Part shown: in pieces, positions 1 to 10,700 of the stretch | Position numbering within the stretch: the first letter of the stretch is position 1 | Layout: each line of letters opens with the position of its first letter | Source of the DNA: Terfezia claveryi | Taxonomy: Eukaryota > Ascomycota > Pezizomycetes > Pezizales > Pezizaceae | NCBI GenBank assembly: GCA_015179025.1 | Contig: WHUX01000198.1 | Coordinates: 1 to 64,000 of the forward strand | DNA: 64,000 nt | Reading direction: 5' to 3' | Notes under the pieces: model-generated | Told to the model about the DNA's origin: nothing | Seen by the model: only the letters and a program-made list of their open reading frames with translations | Databases searched by the model: none | Translations under genes and position numbers: made by a program

Positions 1-1933
1 TCCGCCGGGAGTGCTTTTTGGAGAAATAGGCCACCGGGTGGACTCCATTGACACACTGGGACAGGATTCCGGCGGAGACATAGTCGGAGGCATCCGTTTC
101 CACGATACACTCGCTATCGGATCAAAGTGAGCTAGTATGGGAGCTGAGCAGAAGGCTTCCTTGAGGTTCTGGAAGGCGGATTGGGCTTCTGGACTCCAGT
201 GGAATCGCCGGTCCTTTTTGGTCAGGGCTGTGAGGGGGGCCATGATCTTGGAATATCCTAGAATGAACCGTCAGTAAAAGTTGGGTGAATCTCAGGAAGG
301 CCTGGACATCCTTAAGATTTGCTGGGATTTGCCATTCCTGGACAGCGGTAACCTTGGTGGGGTCCATCCTGATACCTTCTGTAGTGATGATTAACCCCAG
401 ATACTTGACCTCCTGCACATGAAACTTGCATTTCTCCAGTTTTCAGGTATAATCCGGCCTTCTCCAGCTTCTCTAACACCTGCCTCACATGGATTTTGTG
501 TTCCGCTAGGGAGTCCAAGTATATGAGGATATCGTCCAGGTAAGCTGTGCAGAACATATCGAGGAAATCCCGCAAGGTGTCATTGATGAAGTGCTGGAAG
601 AAGGCAGGGGCATTGGTTAGGCCAAAGGGCATCACATTATACTCAAAATGGCCATATCGTGTTCGGAAGGCAGTTTTCCACTCCTCCCCCTTAGCGATCC
701 GTACCAGGTTGTAAGCCCCTCTTAAATCCAGTTTGGTGAACCATTTGGCCTTGGAAAGCCTGGCTAATGTCTCCTGGATTAGGGGTAGAGGGTACCTGTT
801 TTTGACCGTTATCTCGTTTAGGCCCCAGTAATTGACACACAACCGGAGAGAGCCATCCGATTTCTTCACGAAAAGCACTGAGGCACCCGCTGGTGAAGAG
901 CTATGGCGAATGAAGCTCTTGTTGAGGTTTTCCTCCAAGTATTTCTTCAGGGCCTCCAGCTCCACCCGGGACATTCCGTAGAGGGGCCTATAGGGGGGGG
1001 TCTTACCCTCTACCAGCGGAATTGTATGGTCATATGGTCGGTGGGGCGCCAGCTTCTCCGCGGCTTTTTCTGAGAACAGATCAATAAACTCGTGGTATTC
1101 ATCCGGGACCATGGCCTTCCACTCCTCCTTAGGTCGCATCTTGTTGATTTCCAGGTTCACCTCATGTATGGAAAGGGCATGCGCCTTCAGCTTGTGTCTC
1201 CTTGTGAGATAAGCGAAAGCCCCTGCCCCAATAAAGCTAATATTCAGGGGCTTTGGGGGAGGTTGAATAGGGGGAGTAGGGGGAACGGGGGGAACAGGAG
1301 GAATGGGAGGAACGGGGGGAACGGGGGGAACGGGGGGAAAAGGGGGAGCAGGGCAGTAAGCAGTATTGATGTGCGCGGGCTGGTGTACCACCTGGGTTGG
1401 GTGGATTATTGGGGGTGGTAATGCACATAGCCCCGTGACGGTGATTTTTGGACCTCCACAGTTTGTTCTGCAATAATGGCTGTTGAATTGCAAGGTGTAA
1501 GAGCCGAAGCTGACTGACACATCATGCATTCTGAGCCAGGGGATCCCAAGGACAATTGGATATTTTAGTTTGGTCACGAACATTGGGAGGTCCTCCGAAT
1601 GGTCTCCAATGGCACTGGGCAGACACGCGAGGTCGGTAATAGCCCCGGAAGAGATAGGTCGGCCATCAATGACATCAAGAAGGCGAGGGGTCTTTAGCTT
1701 GGCTGTTGGTATCGAATTTTTACTGACAAAGGTCTGATCAATGAAGGCTATTCCTGAAGCACCACAATCTATGAGAGCTGATGTTACCACTGTTTTACCA
1801 TTGAATTTAATAGTTATTGGTACTACAAAATGCTCGCTAAACAAGCGAGATTCGTCAACAGACATAGATGCAGGAACAGAGAAAGACGATAAAGACAAAT
1901 GACCCAGGATAGGTCCCTTGCTAGTGTCAGTAA
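1..1933 (-). pseudogene. pol of element A: protease, RT, start of RNase H (broken)
   Basis: Polyprotein for reverse transcription of a Ty3/gypsy element. In the open part (312-1898) the order is retroviral-type aspartic protease with active-site string ALIDCGASG, a proline-rich linker encoded at about 1245-1345 (PPVPP repeats), then reverse transcriptase with the [15 protein letters not shown] and MPFGLTNAP motifs and an intact YLDD catalytic box near 525. After the palm the frame shifts near 430 and again near 280. Homologous sequence (RT connection and the ETDAS-type start of RNase H) continues to position 1 in other frames. The pol frame overlaps the end of gag in the -1 frame with no ATG nearby, so it was probably made as a Gag-Pol fusion. 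Identity is sure; activity is excluded by the frameshifts. Confidence 0.9.
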
Positions 1934-1946
1934 CTAGGCAAGGGAC
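1913..1946 (-). promoter_or_regulatory. hairpin over the gag stop codon (recoding candidate)
   Basis: The arms gtcccttgctag (1913-1924) and ctaggcaagggac (1934-1946) are complementary apart from one bulged base, with a 9-nt loop. The gag stop TAG (plus 1934-1936) is in the stem. The pol frame is open through the stem in the -1 register. The same hairpin occurs at 20176-20209 and 61606-61639. Confidence 0.6.
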
Positions 1947-3121
1947 TCCACTTTTCCCGACTCTTCCAGGGTCTCGGATATCGCATGTACGGCCAAGTAG
2001 CGGTTTTTGCGGAGGGGACAGGCCGCGATGAAATGGTCCCCTTTACCACATGCAATGCATGACCCATTAGTGCGGCGGCGGTCCCTTTCCTCCTGAGTTA
2101 GCCGAGGTCTTCTCGAGGACAAATCCATAGGGGCGGGCCCTCCTGGCACCAGCGAAGGATGTGCCGGTTTGTTGGCCAGGGTCGTGGTTGTTGCGGAGGA
2201 TTGGGCTGGCTTCGGCTCCTGCTGCTGCTGTAGTGCTGGGCGGGTGGTTGGTCGGAAGGCCGGTCGGTGGCGTAACCTGGCCTTTCGTTGCTCTACCATA
2301 GAGGCCTGGTCGATCAATTCCTCGAGGGTATCAACCGCAGGGAGGGTAACCATGGCTTGTTGGAGCTCATCGCTGAGCCCCTCCTGGAATTGCTCGAACT
2401 TAGCCTGGTCGTTCCACCTTACCTCTGCGGCCAGCCTCGAGAACTCTGCAACGTAAGTAGACAGCTCTGAGTTGTGCTGTCTCAGTGCCCGGAGCACTCG
2501 ACTGGCCATCCCCACTGCATCAGGATCTCCGAATGCCCTATCCAGGATTGTGAAAAGGGCCGAGATATCATTGAGCTTGATCCCGGTTTCAAGGACGTAT
2601 GGCTGGATCTGGTCACAAGCTTTCCTCTCCAGCAAGGCGAAAACGTATGCTAGTCGATATTGTTCTGACGGGAACCTGGCAGAATCCCCATTGAGCTTGA
2701 GGTTGACTGCATTCTTCCAGGCTCGTAGACGAGCCCGGTCCCCATTGAACTTGGGGGGTGTTGGAATGCTTTCGGTCTTGTTGCTACTGGCTGCCGTTGG
2801 TATTGCAAGGTTCCCTAGGGCGCGGCTGAGGTTTTGGACCGTAGTCCGTTCGTTGGCTAGGGCAAGGTTCACATGGTCGAGATCCGTCTGGAGGACCGTG
2901 ATCTCTTCATCTGCGGATCTCAATTTTTGTTCAGCTACGGCCAGGCTGTTTTCAGCCACGGCCAGGCTGTTGCCGAGTTCGGCCCCGATGGCATCCATGG
3001 CCTCGAAGATGTCGATGATTTCTCGATGATAGGCATTCAATTCGCTCTGGCCTGAGGGTATAGGGGAGCTTCTCTAGGTCTGGAACCTGACGGCGGGTGG
3101 TGGGAGAGCTGCTCCTGACAT
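1934..3121 (-). pseudogene. gag of element A (one premature stop)
   Basis: Structural capsid/nucleocapsid protein of the retrotransposon. The likely start is the ATG at 3121-3119, because elements B, C and E all have an ATG there followed by a conserved N-terminus. In this copy the Trp codon about 15 codons in (plus 3074-3076) has become TAG, a CpA to TpA change, leaving an open frame below about 3040. Visible parts are a coiled-coil-like N-terminal region with repeated LAVAE units (one more than in B or C), the capsid region with RARLRAWKN and SARFPSEQYRLAYVFALLE, and a CCHC zinc knuckle CIACGKGDHFIAACP close to the C-terminus. It ends at TAG 1936-1934 inside a hairpin. Confidence 0.88.
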
Positions 3122-3157
3122 GACTGCGTACCAGTTGGTCCAAAGGATCCAACGTAG

Positions 3158-3703
3158 TGTAACGAGGGCTTTGGGGACAAGGCGACCAAGGGGTACGCCG
3201 GGGAAGTGGCAAGGGGCAATCGCACACGTAGGAGCACTACGTGTGTGATCGGGGGAAAGGCTAGGGTAAGACACATGTAGGAATGCTACGTGTGTGACCA
3301 GGGGGAGGCTGAGATGGGAGGCAAGGGCAAGAGGCAAGAGAGGCAGAGGGCAAGGGACACGAGACACGCGGAAGCAGTTGCCGCGTGTGTTAAGGGAGGC
3401 AGCTGGGCTGCAGAGACAAGGCGAGGCAAGGCAAGGAGGTGCACAAGGAAGATGCACCAACGTGGAGAGAAGCAAGGCCCTGTATTGGATATACAAGACG
3501 TTGGATGGGGATCCAACGAGAGGGTGGAGAGAGCAAGGTATATATACAGGCTTCCTTCCTGGCCAAGGCCACCGGAAGGAATAAGGTTCCCGAGACCTCT
3601 TATCTCGGGAACAGAGATAACAACGATATCAATCAACAATAACGAGAGTCAGACGGAATCCCGTCCGACTCTCAAACCTGGCTAGGAAAGGACAGTTGTG
3701 ACA
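3158..3703 (-). repeat. LTR of element A
   Basis: 546 bp running from TGTAACGAGGGC to GTTGTGACA on the plus strand. It aligns along its length with 4794-5343, 15734-16285 and 21429-21979. It contains two ACGTAG/CTACGT palindromes and a GAGAGTC...GACTCTC hairpin near its right end. Open frames inside it are LTR shadows. Confidence 0.92.
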
Positions 3704-4757
3704 TCGGCCTTCCCACAGGCTATGTATAGCCCCTTATTCCGGCGGCGTTCCCTCTCTTCTTGGGTCAGGCGGGGTCTGCCTGATGATAAATCCATGGGGG
3801 TGGGCCCTCCTGCCACCAATGATGGGTGTGCTGGTTGATTGGCGGGGGCAGGGGCCTGAGCTACTTTGGTGGCATAGTGTTGCTGGGGTGGTGGCAGACG
3901 GGGTGCTGGCCTGAACGGGGGGCGGTTGCAGAGCCGGGACATCCGCTGTTCCACCCGGGAGGCCTGGTCGATCAACTCCTCGAGGGTATCAACTGCGGGG
4001 AGGGTAACCATGGCTTGTTGGAGCTCATCACTGAGCCCCTCCTGGAATTGCTCGAACTTAGCCTGGTCATTCCACCTTACCTCTGTGGCCAGCCTCGAGA
4101 ACTCTGCGATGTAAGTAGACAGCTCTGAGTTGCGCTGTCTCAGTGGCCGGAGCGCTCAACTAGCTGTCCCTACTGCATCAGAATCTCTGAACGCCTGATC
4201 CAAGATAATAAACAAGGCTGAGACGTTGTCGAGCTTGATCCCTGTCTCGAGCACATACGGCTGGATTTGATCCGTAGCCTTGCCCTCCAGCAGGGCAAAC
4301 ACATAGGCCAGGCGGTGTTGTTCTGACGGAAACCTAGCCAAATCCCCACTCAACTTCAAGTTCACTGCATTTTTACAGGCTCATAGACAAGCCCTATCCC
4401 CATTGAACTTAGGGGGGTGGGGATACTTTCCGTTTTGGTAGTGGTGGTTAGCGTAGAGATAGCCAGATTCGCCAGGGCGCGGCCGAAGTTTTGTACCGTG
4501 GTCCGTTCGGTGGCTAGGGTAAGGTTCACATGGTCGAGATCCGTCTGGAGGACCGTGATCTTTTCATCGGCAAATCTCAGCTTTCGTTCAGCCACGGCCA
4601 GGCTGTTGCCGAGTTCGGCCCCGATGGCATCCATAGCCTCGAAGATGTCGATGATTTCTCGACGATAGGCATTTAATTCGTTCGGGCCTGAGGGTATAGG
4701 GGAGTTTCTCCAGGTCTGGAACCTGATGGCGGGTGGTGGGAGAGCTGCTTCTGACAT
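3704..4757 (-). pseudogene. gag of element B (interrupted, stops and frameshifts)
   Basis: Same capsid protein as in A. It starts at ATG 4757-4755 and reads MSEAALPPP, then the conserved NAYRREIIDIFEAMDAIG region. The frame is lost near 4365-4400. A TGA replaces an Arg codon near 4156 (CGA to TGA). The zinc knuckle begins as CGK and is cut at 3704 by the LTR of A. Between 3780 and 4011 the nucleocapsid-side linker is still readable (RPRLTQEERERRR). The copy is dead by both point mutation and insertion. Confidence 0.85.
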
Positions 4758-4793
4758 GACTGCGTACCAGTTGGTCCAAAGGATCCAACGTAG

Positions 4794-5343
4794 TGTAACG
4801 ATGGCTCTGGGGGCAAGGCGACCAAGGGGTACGCTGGGGAAGTGCCAAGGGGCAATCGCATACGTAGGAGCGCTACGTGTGTGATCTGGGGAGAGGCTAG
4901 AGTAAGACACACGTAGGAACGCTACGTGTGTGACCAGGGGAAGACTAAGACGGGGGGCAAGGGCAAGAGGCAAGAGGCAAGAGAGGCAGAGGGCAAGGGA
5001 CACGAGACACGTGGAGGCAGTTGCCGCATGTGTCAAGGGAGGCAGCTGTACTGCAGAGTTATTTGTTTGAGACAAGGATGTGCACAAGGGAGGTGCACAA
5101 GCGCTGGAGGAAGCAAGGTCCTGTATTGGTTATACAAGACATTAGATGGGGATCCAACAAGAGGGCGGAGAGAGCAAGCTATATATACAGGCTTCCTTCC
5201 TAGCCAAGGCCACGGAAGGAATAAGGTTCCCAAGACCCCTTATCTTGAGAACAGAGATAACAATGATATCAATCAACAATAACCAGAGTCGGACAGAATC
5301 CCGTCTGACTCTCAAACCTGGCTAGGAAAGGACAGTTGTGACA
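4794..5343 (-). repeat. LTR of element B
   Basis: 550 bp from TGTAACGATGGC to GTTGTGACA, colinear with the other LTRs of this family. The sequence right of it (GATAG) is one half of the expected 5-bp target duplication; the other half is outside the window. Confidence 0.9.
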
Positions 5344-5879
5344 GATAGTATGCTTTGTCTATTCTTACTTAAGGGGCTTTCTTGAGAAGACTCTCCCCCT
5401 CTCTATATATATAGGTCTCTGACAGTATGCTAGTTTCTTCCTCTTTCCCCTTTGGAGAGTCCTCTTCTCTCTATGCATACAGGTCTAGCTATATCTACAA
5501 GTCTGGTACTTCTTCTTTAGGTAAGGGAACCTTATAGTACCCTCCTTTAAAAGAGAGAGGTCTCCGGCCTTGACAATATCCAGTCATTTATAATGTCAAT
5601 CACATAAAAAAATGAGATGAAGGAAAGAAACAGCAAAAATAATAAGGAAAACATGCAAACAATTACAAGCAATCCTCCAACGCTATCATCTTTTCTAAGG
5701 TCTCTTCACTTTCCTGGCTCTTCCTGATCTCCTTAATCCCCTGATCACTGCTTTTACCTCTTCCCTTTTCATTAGTTCATCTTCTTTTATTATTAGGTTT
5801 GCTTTTTCATTGCTAGACTTGCTTCCTTCATTACTGATGATACTCATTGAAGGTGTTGTTTAATCAGGTCACTCCATTC
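5344..5879. other. AT- and CT-rich remnant next to element F
   Basis: No gene is visible. The part from about 5600 to 5880, read on the minus strand, continues the C-terminal tail of the F polyprotein (a WSDLIKQ stretch near 5860). The part 5344-5580 may be the decayed 3' LTR of F, but I could not pair it with a 5' copy. Confidence 0.4.
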
Positions 5880-6600
5880 AAGGCAATCGGCCTCCTCTTT
5901 CTATTCTGTATTCTCCTTATTATCATAGACTACCAGGTATTCCTTCTTTCCTCTCAACTCTCTATACCCTAAAATCCTTAAAGCTTGCCTCTTAATCCTC
6001 CTGCTAGGTTCCATCTCTTCCTCTTCTTCCTCTCTTAAACTGTACTTCCTTAGGTGCTCTAGATACACCACATCATGTATTTTCGATCCCTCTGGTACTT
6101 TAATTTTGTATGCTCCTGAGTTTACTATGTCTACTAGCTTCACCAGTTACGAGGTGGCTTCGAGTTTGTTTGTTTGTTTAAACAGGCCTCTATGCATAAG
6201 CCTTGCAAGCGCATTTGGTTTAAATATGATGTGGTTATATTGTTTGTCAAAGTACTTCTTCTAGCTTTTTTGGATTGCTTGCAGAGCTGTTTTGATGGTA
6301 TCTCATCTATTTTGTAGTTCTCTGGCCCAATCTTCTGCATTTATAGAGTGAATTGCTGGGAGAATAGATATGTCTCTAAACGTTTTCAGGTTTATTGTGT
6401 ATAGCAATTTGAATGGTATCTTGCTAGTTGTTGAGTATAGTATTGAGTTGTATGCAAACTCAATGGTGGGGAGTAGGTTGACCCAGCTAGTCCTTAGGAA
6501 CTCTAGTACTAGGATGCCTAAAATTGCCTCTATTATTCAATTTGTCCTTTCTGATTGACCATCTTCCTGTAGGTGATATACTGTTGTGAGAGCTACTATT
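5880..6600 (-). pseudogene. F integrase C-terminal part with chromodomain
   Basis: Read on the minus strand from 6600 down, the sequence gives DGQSERTN, which carries the catalytic Glu of retroviral integrase, then WVNLLPTIEFAYNS, a hallmark of Ty3/gypsy integrases. Near 6140-6340 is the post-core basic stretch, then a GAYKIKVPEGSKIHDVVY segment (the SH3-like IN C-terminus). Near 5930-5990 is ILGYRELRGKKEYLVVYD, the start of a chromodomain. In gypsy chromoviruses this domain steers integration through histone marks. Several TGA/TAG codons interrupt it. The upstream half of the integrase resumes at 8641 on the other side of element G. Confidence 0.8.
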
Positions 6601-8640
6601 GGCTATCTAAGGATAACTGACAATAGTAGGTTAACCAGGATCAACATGCTAGCTATTTTCAGGAATCCCATAATGCTATGTAAGCAGAGTAGTAAGCGGC
6701 CATTCTGGCTAAATTGAGATTTATGGAAACAACTTTGATCTATAATATGGTAGCCCTCATGCCCCATCAAAATTAGCCTATATACCAATACATCTAGTCT
6801 ACCATATGACCTCCCAGTCAACCATTCACCCCTCTTGACTCTACTATTTAGGCTGAATATCAGGCAGGTGAGCCTATGAGCACTAGAAGGCCTTTATCAT
6901 GTATCTATATTCATACTAAAACAGCTTTTATAGTAGCAGCCTACAATATAGTGAAACGGTATACTATCAAACAATTCATTCCCTGCTACAAAATAAGTTT
7001 ATTTAAGAATTCACTAATTTTTCTTGATTTATGTTGCCCTTAACCTCCTGCTCTCAAATCTGCTGCAAAATACTCATTTACAGTATTATCAACTACCATG
7101 GAGAGGCTTCCAATAGTACTAATATGTCTCTACATTAAAGACTAATACTTCCAACAACCCTTCAAGAAGACCCTCCTATCCACTCCTACTCGACTCCACT
7201 ATATAGGCTAAATATCAGGCAGGTGAGCCTATGAGCACTAGAAGGCCTTCACCAAGTATCTATATTCATAATAAAACAGCTTTTATTGTAGCAGCCTACA
7301 ATATAGTGAAATAATATATTAAACAAGTCACTTACCACTGTTTATTTGAAAATGTACTAATTATGCTATCTTAAACCACCTGCTCTCAATTTGCTGCAAA
7401 ATACTCATCTCACCACTACAGAGAGGCTTTTAATAGTATGAATATGCCTCTGCATTAAAGACCACTGCCTCCAATAACTCTCTCAATAAAAACCCCCCAT
7501 CTCTCTCCATTACATCCCTCTCCCTCCATTAACCCCATGGGCCAAATATCTCTCTTACACCAACCATATGCTTAAGCCCAAGCATACTCGATACCAGTAG
7601 GAGATATATATAGTACTACATCAGCAAGAAAAAAGTGGCATCAGGACCCCAGGTGGTGTCTCTAGGAGACAGGGTTGTCTCTGGTGTCTTTTGTATCTTT
7701 TATGTCTCCTAGGTGTCTCCTGAGTGTCTCCCATGTGTCTCCCAGTGTCTCCCAGTGTCTCCAGGAGACACTGGGAGACATTCTGCCAATCGTGGAGACA
7801 CACCTTGTCTCTAGTGGCAATACTGTCTCTAGAAATACTGGAGACAAACTATTTTCTTTCCTGATATAGGTGCTAGAGTAGACTTGCTAAACTATGTAGA
7901 ACCTAGGTTAGATATACTAGATTAGACACTGGTTACATCTAGGTGTAGCCAGTTAGATACCAAGTCAGGTGATAAGCTGTCATAGAAGTTTAGTTAAGTT
8001 ATAGGCTTATTCGTCTAATATTTTACCTCTATAGTGAGGTCGAGTGGGGGTGAGGGGGGAGGACCTTCTTAGAGGGCTATTGGGGGTAGTAGTCTTTAAT
8101 AAAGGGACATATTGGTACTATTGGAAGCCTGTCCATAGTAGTTTAGAATACTGTGAATAAGTATTTTATAGTAGATTTGAGAGCAGGAGGTTTAGGGCAA
8201 CATAAATCAAGTAAAATTAGTGAATTCTCAAATAAACTTATTTTGTAGTAGGGAATAAATTGTTTGATAGTATACCATTTCACTATATTGTAGGCTGCTA
8301 CTATAAAAGCTGTTTTAGTATGAATATAGATGCTTGGTAAAGGCCTTTTAGTGCTCATAGGCTCACCTACCTAATATTCAGCCTATATGATGGGATTGAG
8401 AGGGGTGGGTGGTTAACCGAAAGGTCATATCATAGACTGGAGGTATTAGTATATAGGCTAATTTTGGTGGGACATAAGGGCTACCATGTTGTAGAGTAAA
8501 GTTGTTTTCATAGATCTCAATTTAGCCAAATAGCCGCTTACCACTCTGCTTGCCTAGTATCAAGAGATTCCCAAAAATGGCTAATGTATTGACCCTAGTC
8601 AACCTACTATGGTTGGTTATCCTTAGATAGCCGATGGTAC
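6601..8640. mobile_element. non-autonomous long-inverted-repeat element G
   Basis: The ends GGCTATCTAAGGATAAC (from 6601) and its reverse complement (to about 8640) start inverted arms of about 500 bp, roughly 6601-7130 and 8100-8640. They are imperfect but colinear (for example the stretch around AGGCTCACC/GGTGAGCCT). Part of the left arm (about 6835-7140) is repeated in tandem at 7190-7470. No coding sequence is seen. It interrupts the integrase of F, whose two halves fit together across it. I found no clean target duplication. A related element is at 48978-50769. Confidence 0.75.
7621..7864. mobile_element. MITE with TCAG ends and GTCTCC repeats
   Basis: The ends read TCAGCAAGAAAAAAGT and, reversed, TCAGGAAAGAAAATAGT. 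The interior is made of degenerate GTGTCTCC/GGAGACAC units that can fold back. It sits inside element G. A second copy with the same ends but GCCTCC units is at 32038-32142. Confidence 0.65.
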
Positions 8641-9300
8641 CTTAGTTTATATATATGATATAAGAGTTTTCTAGAAGGAACAGATAAAGCATCAATCGCA
8701 GTCCTTGATTATCTTCGCAGGTACTCCTTAGACAGGGTATACCTTCTCAAAGTATCATTTTGTGAACTATTTGGCTGTTGTTGTCTTGTTGCATAGAATA
8801 AGGAGTATTGCATTCATAAATTTGTCTGTCACTGTCGCTATAGTATCATAGCCTCGTCATAGTGGTAATGCTTCTATAAAGTCTATGCAGATCACTTTTA
8901 GCAGGTTTTTGGGAATTGCTAATGGCATTAGATTACTTAATTTTCTGGAGGTGTCTGTCTTAACTAGTCAATAAGTCTTATAGAATCTGCAGTATGTTTT
9001 TATATCTTTTATTATAAATAGCTAATAGAAGTATGACTTTGTATAGTCAAATGCTCTCTTGAAGCTTAGGTGTACCAGTTCCTCATAGATTCTGTACATA
9101 ATCTTGTCTCGTGCCCTTTGTTGTATGCATACATATCTTATAGTTCTAATATATCTTATAAGGATTCCATCCTCTGAAGAACTATACCTTGGTTCACGCC
9201 TTTAATATTCAACTTATCCTAGCTGTTCACCAACAGTTTCACTCTAAATATCCACCACTTCAAGGTTTGACTCATTTACTTTTATGTCCTACCAGTGGCC
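8641..9300 (-). pseudogene. F integrase zinc-binding and core region
   Basis: On the minus strand around 8900-9100 the reading gives a decayed HHCC zinc-binding domain (the first CxxC Cys survives, the second is Tyr), then MPLAIPKNLLKVICIDFIEALP, the normal lead into the integrase core. Next come GYDTIATVTDKF and a KIIKDCD stretch at the place of the second catalytic Asp (usually VSDRG). Many Trp and Gln positions are TAG/TGA. The core continues beyond element G at 6600. The family call is secure from order and motifs; nothing here can be functional. Confidence 0.75.
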
Positions 9301-9499
9301 TATAAAGTCTTCATCATCCTTGTATGAGTTTGCTATTTTTTTCCAGATGTTGTTATCCAGTCAAGAGATCAATGTGAAGGTTTTCTATATTGGAAATCTT
9401 GACAGAGGGTTTATGTTAGAGTAGGTCAGGCTTGGTCTGTGTATTATTTAAATTTTTGCTCTGAAGGGATTCAGTAATATAGCTTATCAATGGATTCTG

Positions 9500-10700
9500 G
9501 AATTAGTTGTTTGTTTTATATTCCATAGCTATTGAAGGGCATGGTAGTCTGTAATAACTGTCAGGGTCTCGCAGCCATCAATGTAGTATGACAATTTACA
9601 GAAGCACCAGTATATCCCCATGTATTCCAGCTAAGTTGCTGAGTAGTTCCTTTCTGCAAGTGTTAAGCATCTTAATATAAATAGTATAGGATATTGTTTT
9701 CCTTTAAACTCTTATTAGAGAGTACCTCCGATTCCCTCTCCTGATACATTTATGTAGAAGAAGAATAGTTTAGTAAAGTCTGGATATCTCAGTACTAGGG
9801 TATTGCTTAGCCTTTTCTTCAGTTCATCTAATGCTTCTCTTCTGGCCGCTGTCGGCTCTACTGGTCTTCTGCCTACTTCTCTTGCTCTAGCCTTTGTATC
9901 TTTTGGGTCTGCCTTCATCTCAGATGATTCTCCATATTTTAGCGCTAAAGTCAAGGGCTCTGCGATGATTATAAATCTTGGAATAAATTGGTAATAGTAT
10001 AAGAATTAGCCTAGGAACTCTCATAGTTGTTTTACTGTCAATGGAAAGGGTAGTAAGGTGATGGCTTCTGTCTTTACTAACAGTGTTTGAAAGCCAATAT
10101 GGTTTACTCTATAGCCTAGGTGATCTATGCTTGTAAATCCCCAGTTGTATTTTCTCTTATCTAGGGTTAGATCAACTCTTTTCAAGGTAGACAGGATTTG
10201 TTTAATATATTAAAGGTGGTCAGGCCATGATCTCAACTATATGATTATGTTATCTCTATAAGCTAATATGAACTGCCATCTATATCTCCCTAGCAGTAAG
10301 TCTACAGATCATTGGAAGAAGGTATGTGCATTCTGAAGTCCAAATAGTACTCTCTTGTATTGCCAAAGGCCTTCTTTTTCAGTAATAAAGGCTATCAGCC
10401 AACGGTCTTCTTTTGCCATCCTGAATTAGTAATAGCTTTTATTTGCATCTATTGTTGAGAAGAAGTTAGCTCCTGCTAGTGCAGCAAATACTATATCTGG
10501 GTGAGGGATTAGGTATTTGTCTAGAGTAGTAAGTTCATTCACTGCTTGGAAGTCTACACAAAAATATATCTTACTCCTTTATTTTATCATTACCACTGGG
10601 GCTGCTATCGGACTTAAGCTCTTTTTGATAATGTCTAACTCCTTCAATGTCTACAAGACTTCCTTGATATATTTAGATAGATATTCTTGGTAAATCTTAG
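9500..10700 (-). pseudogene. F reverse transcriptase and RNase H (decayed)
   Basis: RNase H is recognisable from 9715-9954 (LKKRLSNTLVLRYPDFTK, then FYINVSGEGIGGTL) and a VITDYHALQ stretch near 9560. The RT part near 10270-10360 reads VLFGLQNAHTFFQ and then LAYRDNIII, where a working enzyme has YxDDI. The second catalytic Asp is Asn, a G to A change that fits RIP. The fingers region lies up to about 10700 with stops. Length and order match a Ty3/gypsy Pol. Confidence 0.75.

Larger units (their letters stand above)
1..3703 (-). mobile_element. Ty3/gypsy chromovirus A, cut by window start
   Basis: This is an LTR retrotransposon read on the minus strand. From right to left it has a 5' LTR (3158-3703), gag, protease, reverse transcriptase and the start of RNase H, which runs off the left edge. 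The LTR has TG...CA ends and is nearly the same as those of elements B and C. Right of 3703 the sequence jumps straight into the gag zinc knuckle of another copy (B), so A is inserted inside B. The second LTR and the other target-site copy lie outside the window. Frameshifts and one stop make this copy non-autonomous. Confidence 0.93.
3704..5343 (-). mobile_element. remnant of Ty3/gypsy element B, split by A
   Basis: Only the 5' LTR and most of gag are present in the window. The gag zinc knuckle is cut exactly at the outer edge of A's LTR, and the rest of B must lie left of position 1. B therefore predates A. The two are of the same family. Confidence 0.88.

Noticed and set aside
3074..3685. 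Several 60-140-codon frames on both strands, also in 15615-16267, 21289-21961 and 44728-45038
   Set aside because: All lie within LTRs and recur as shadows in every LTR copy.
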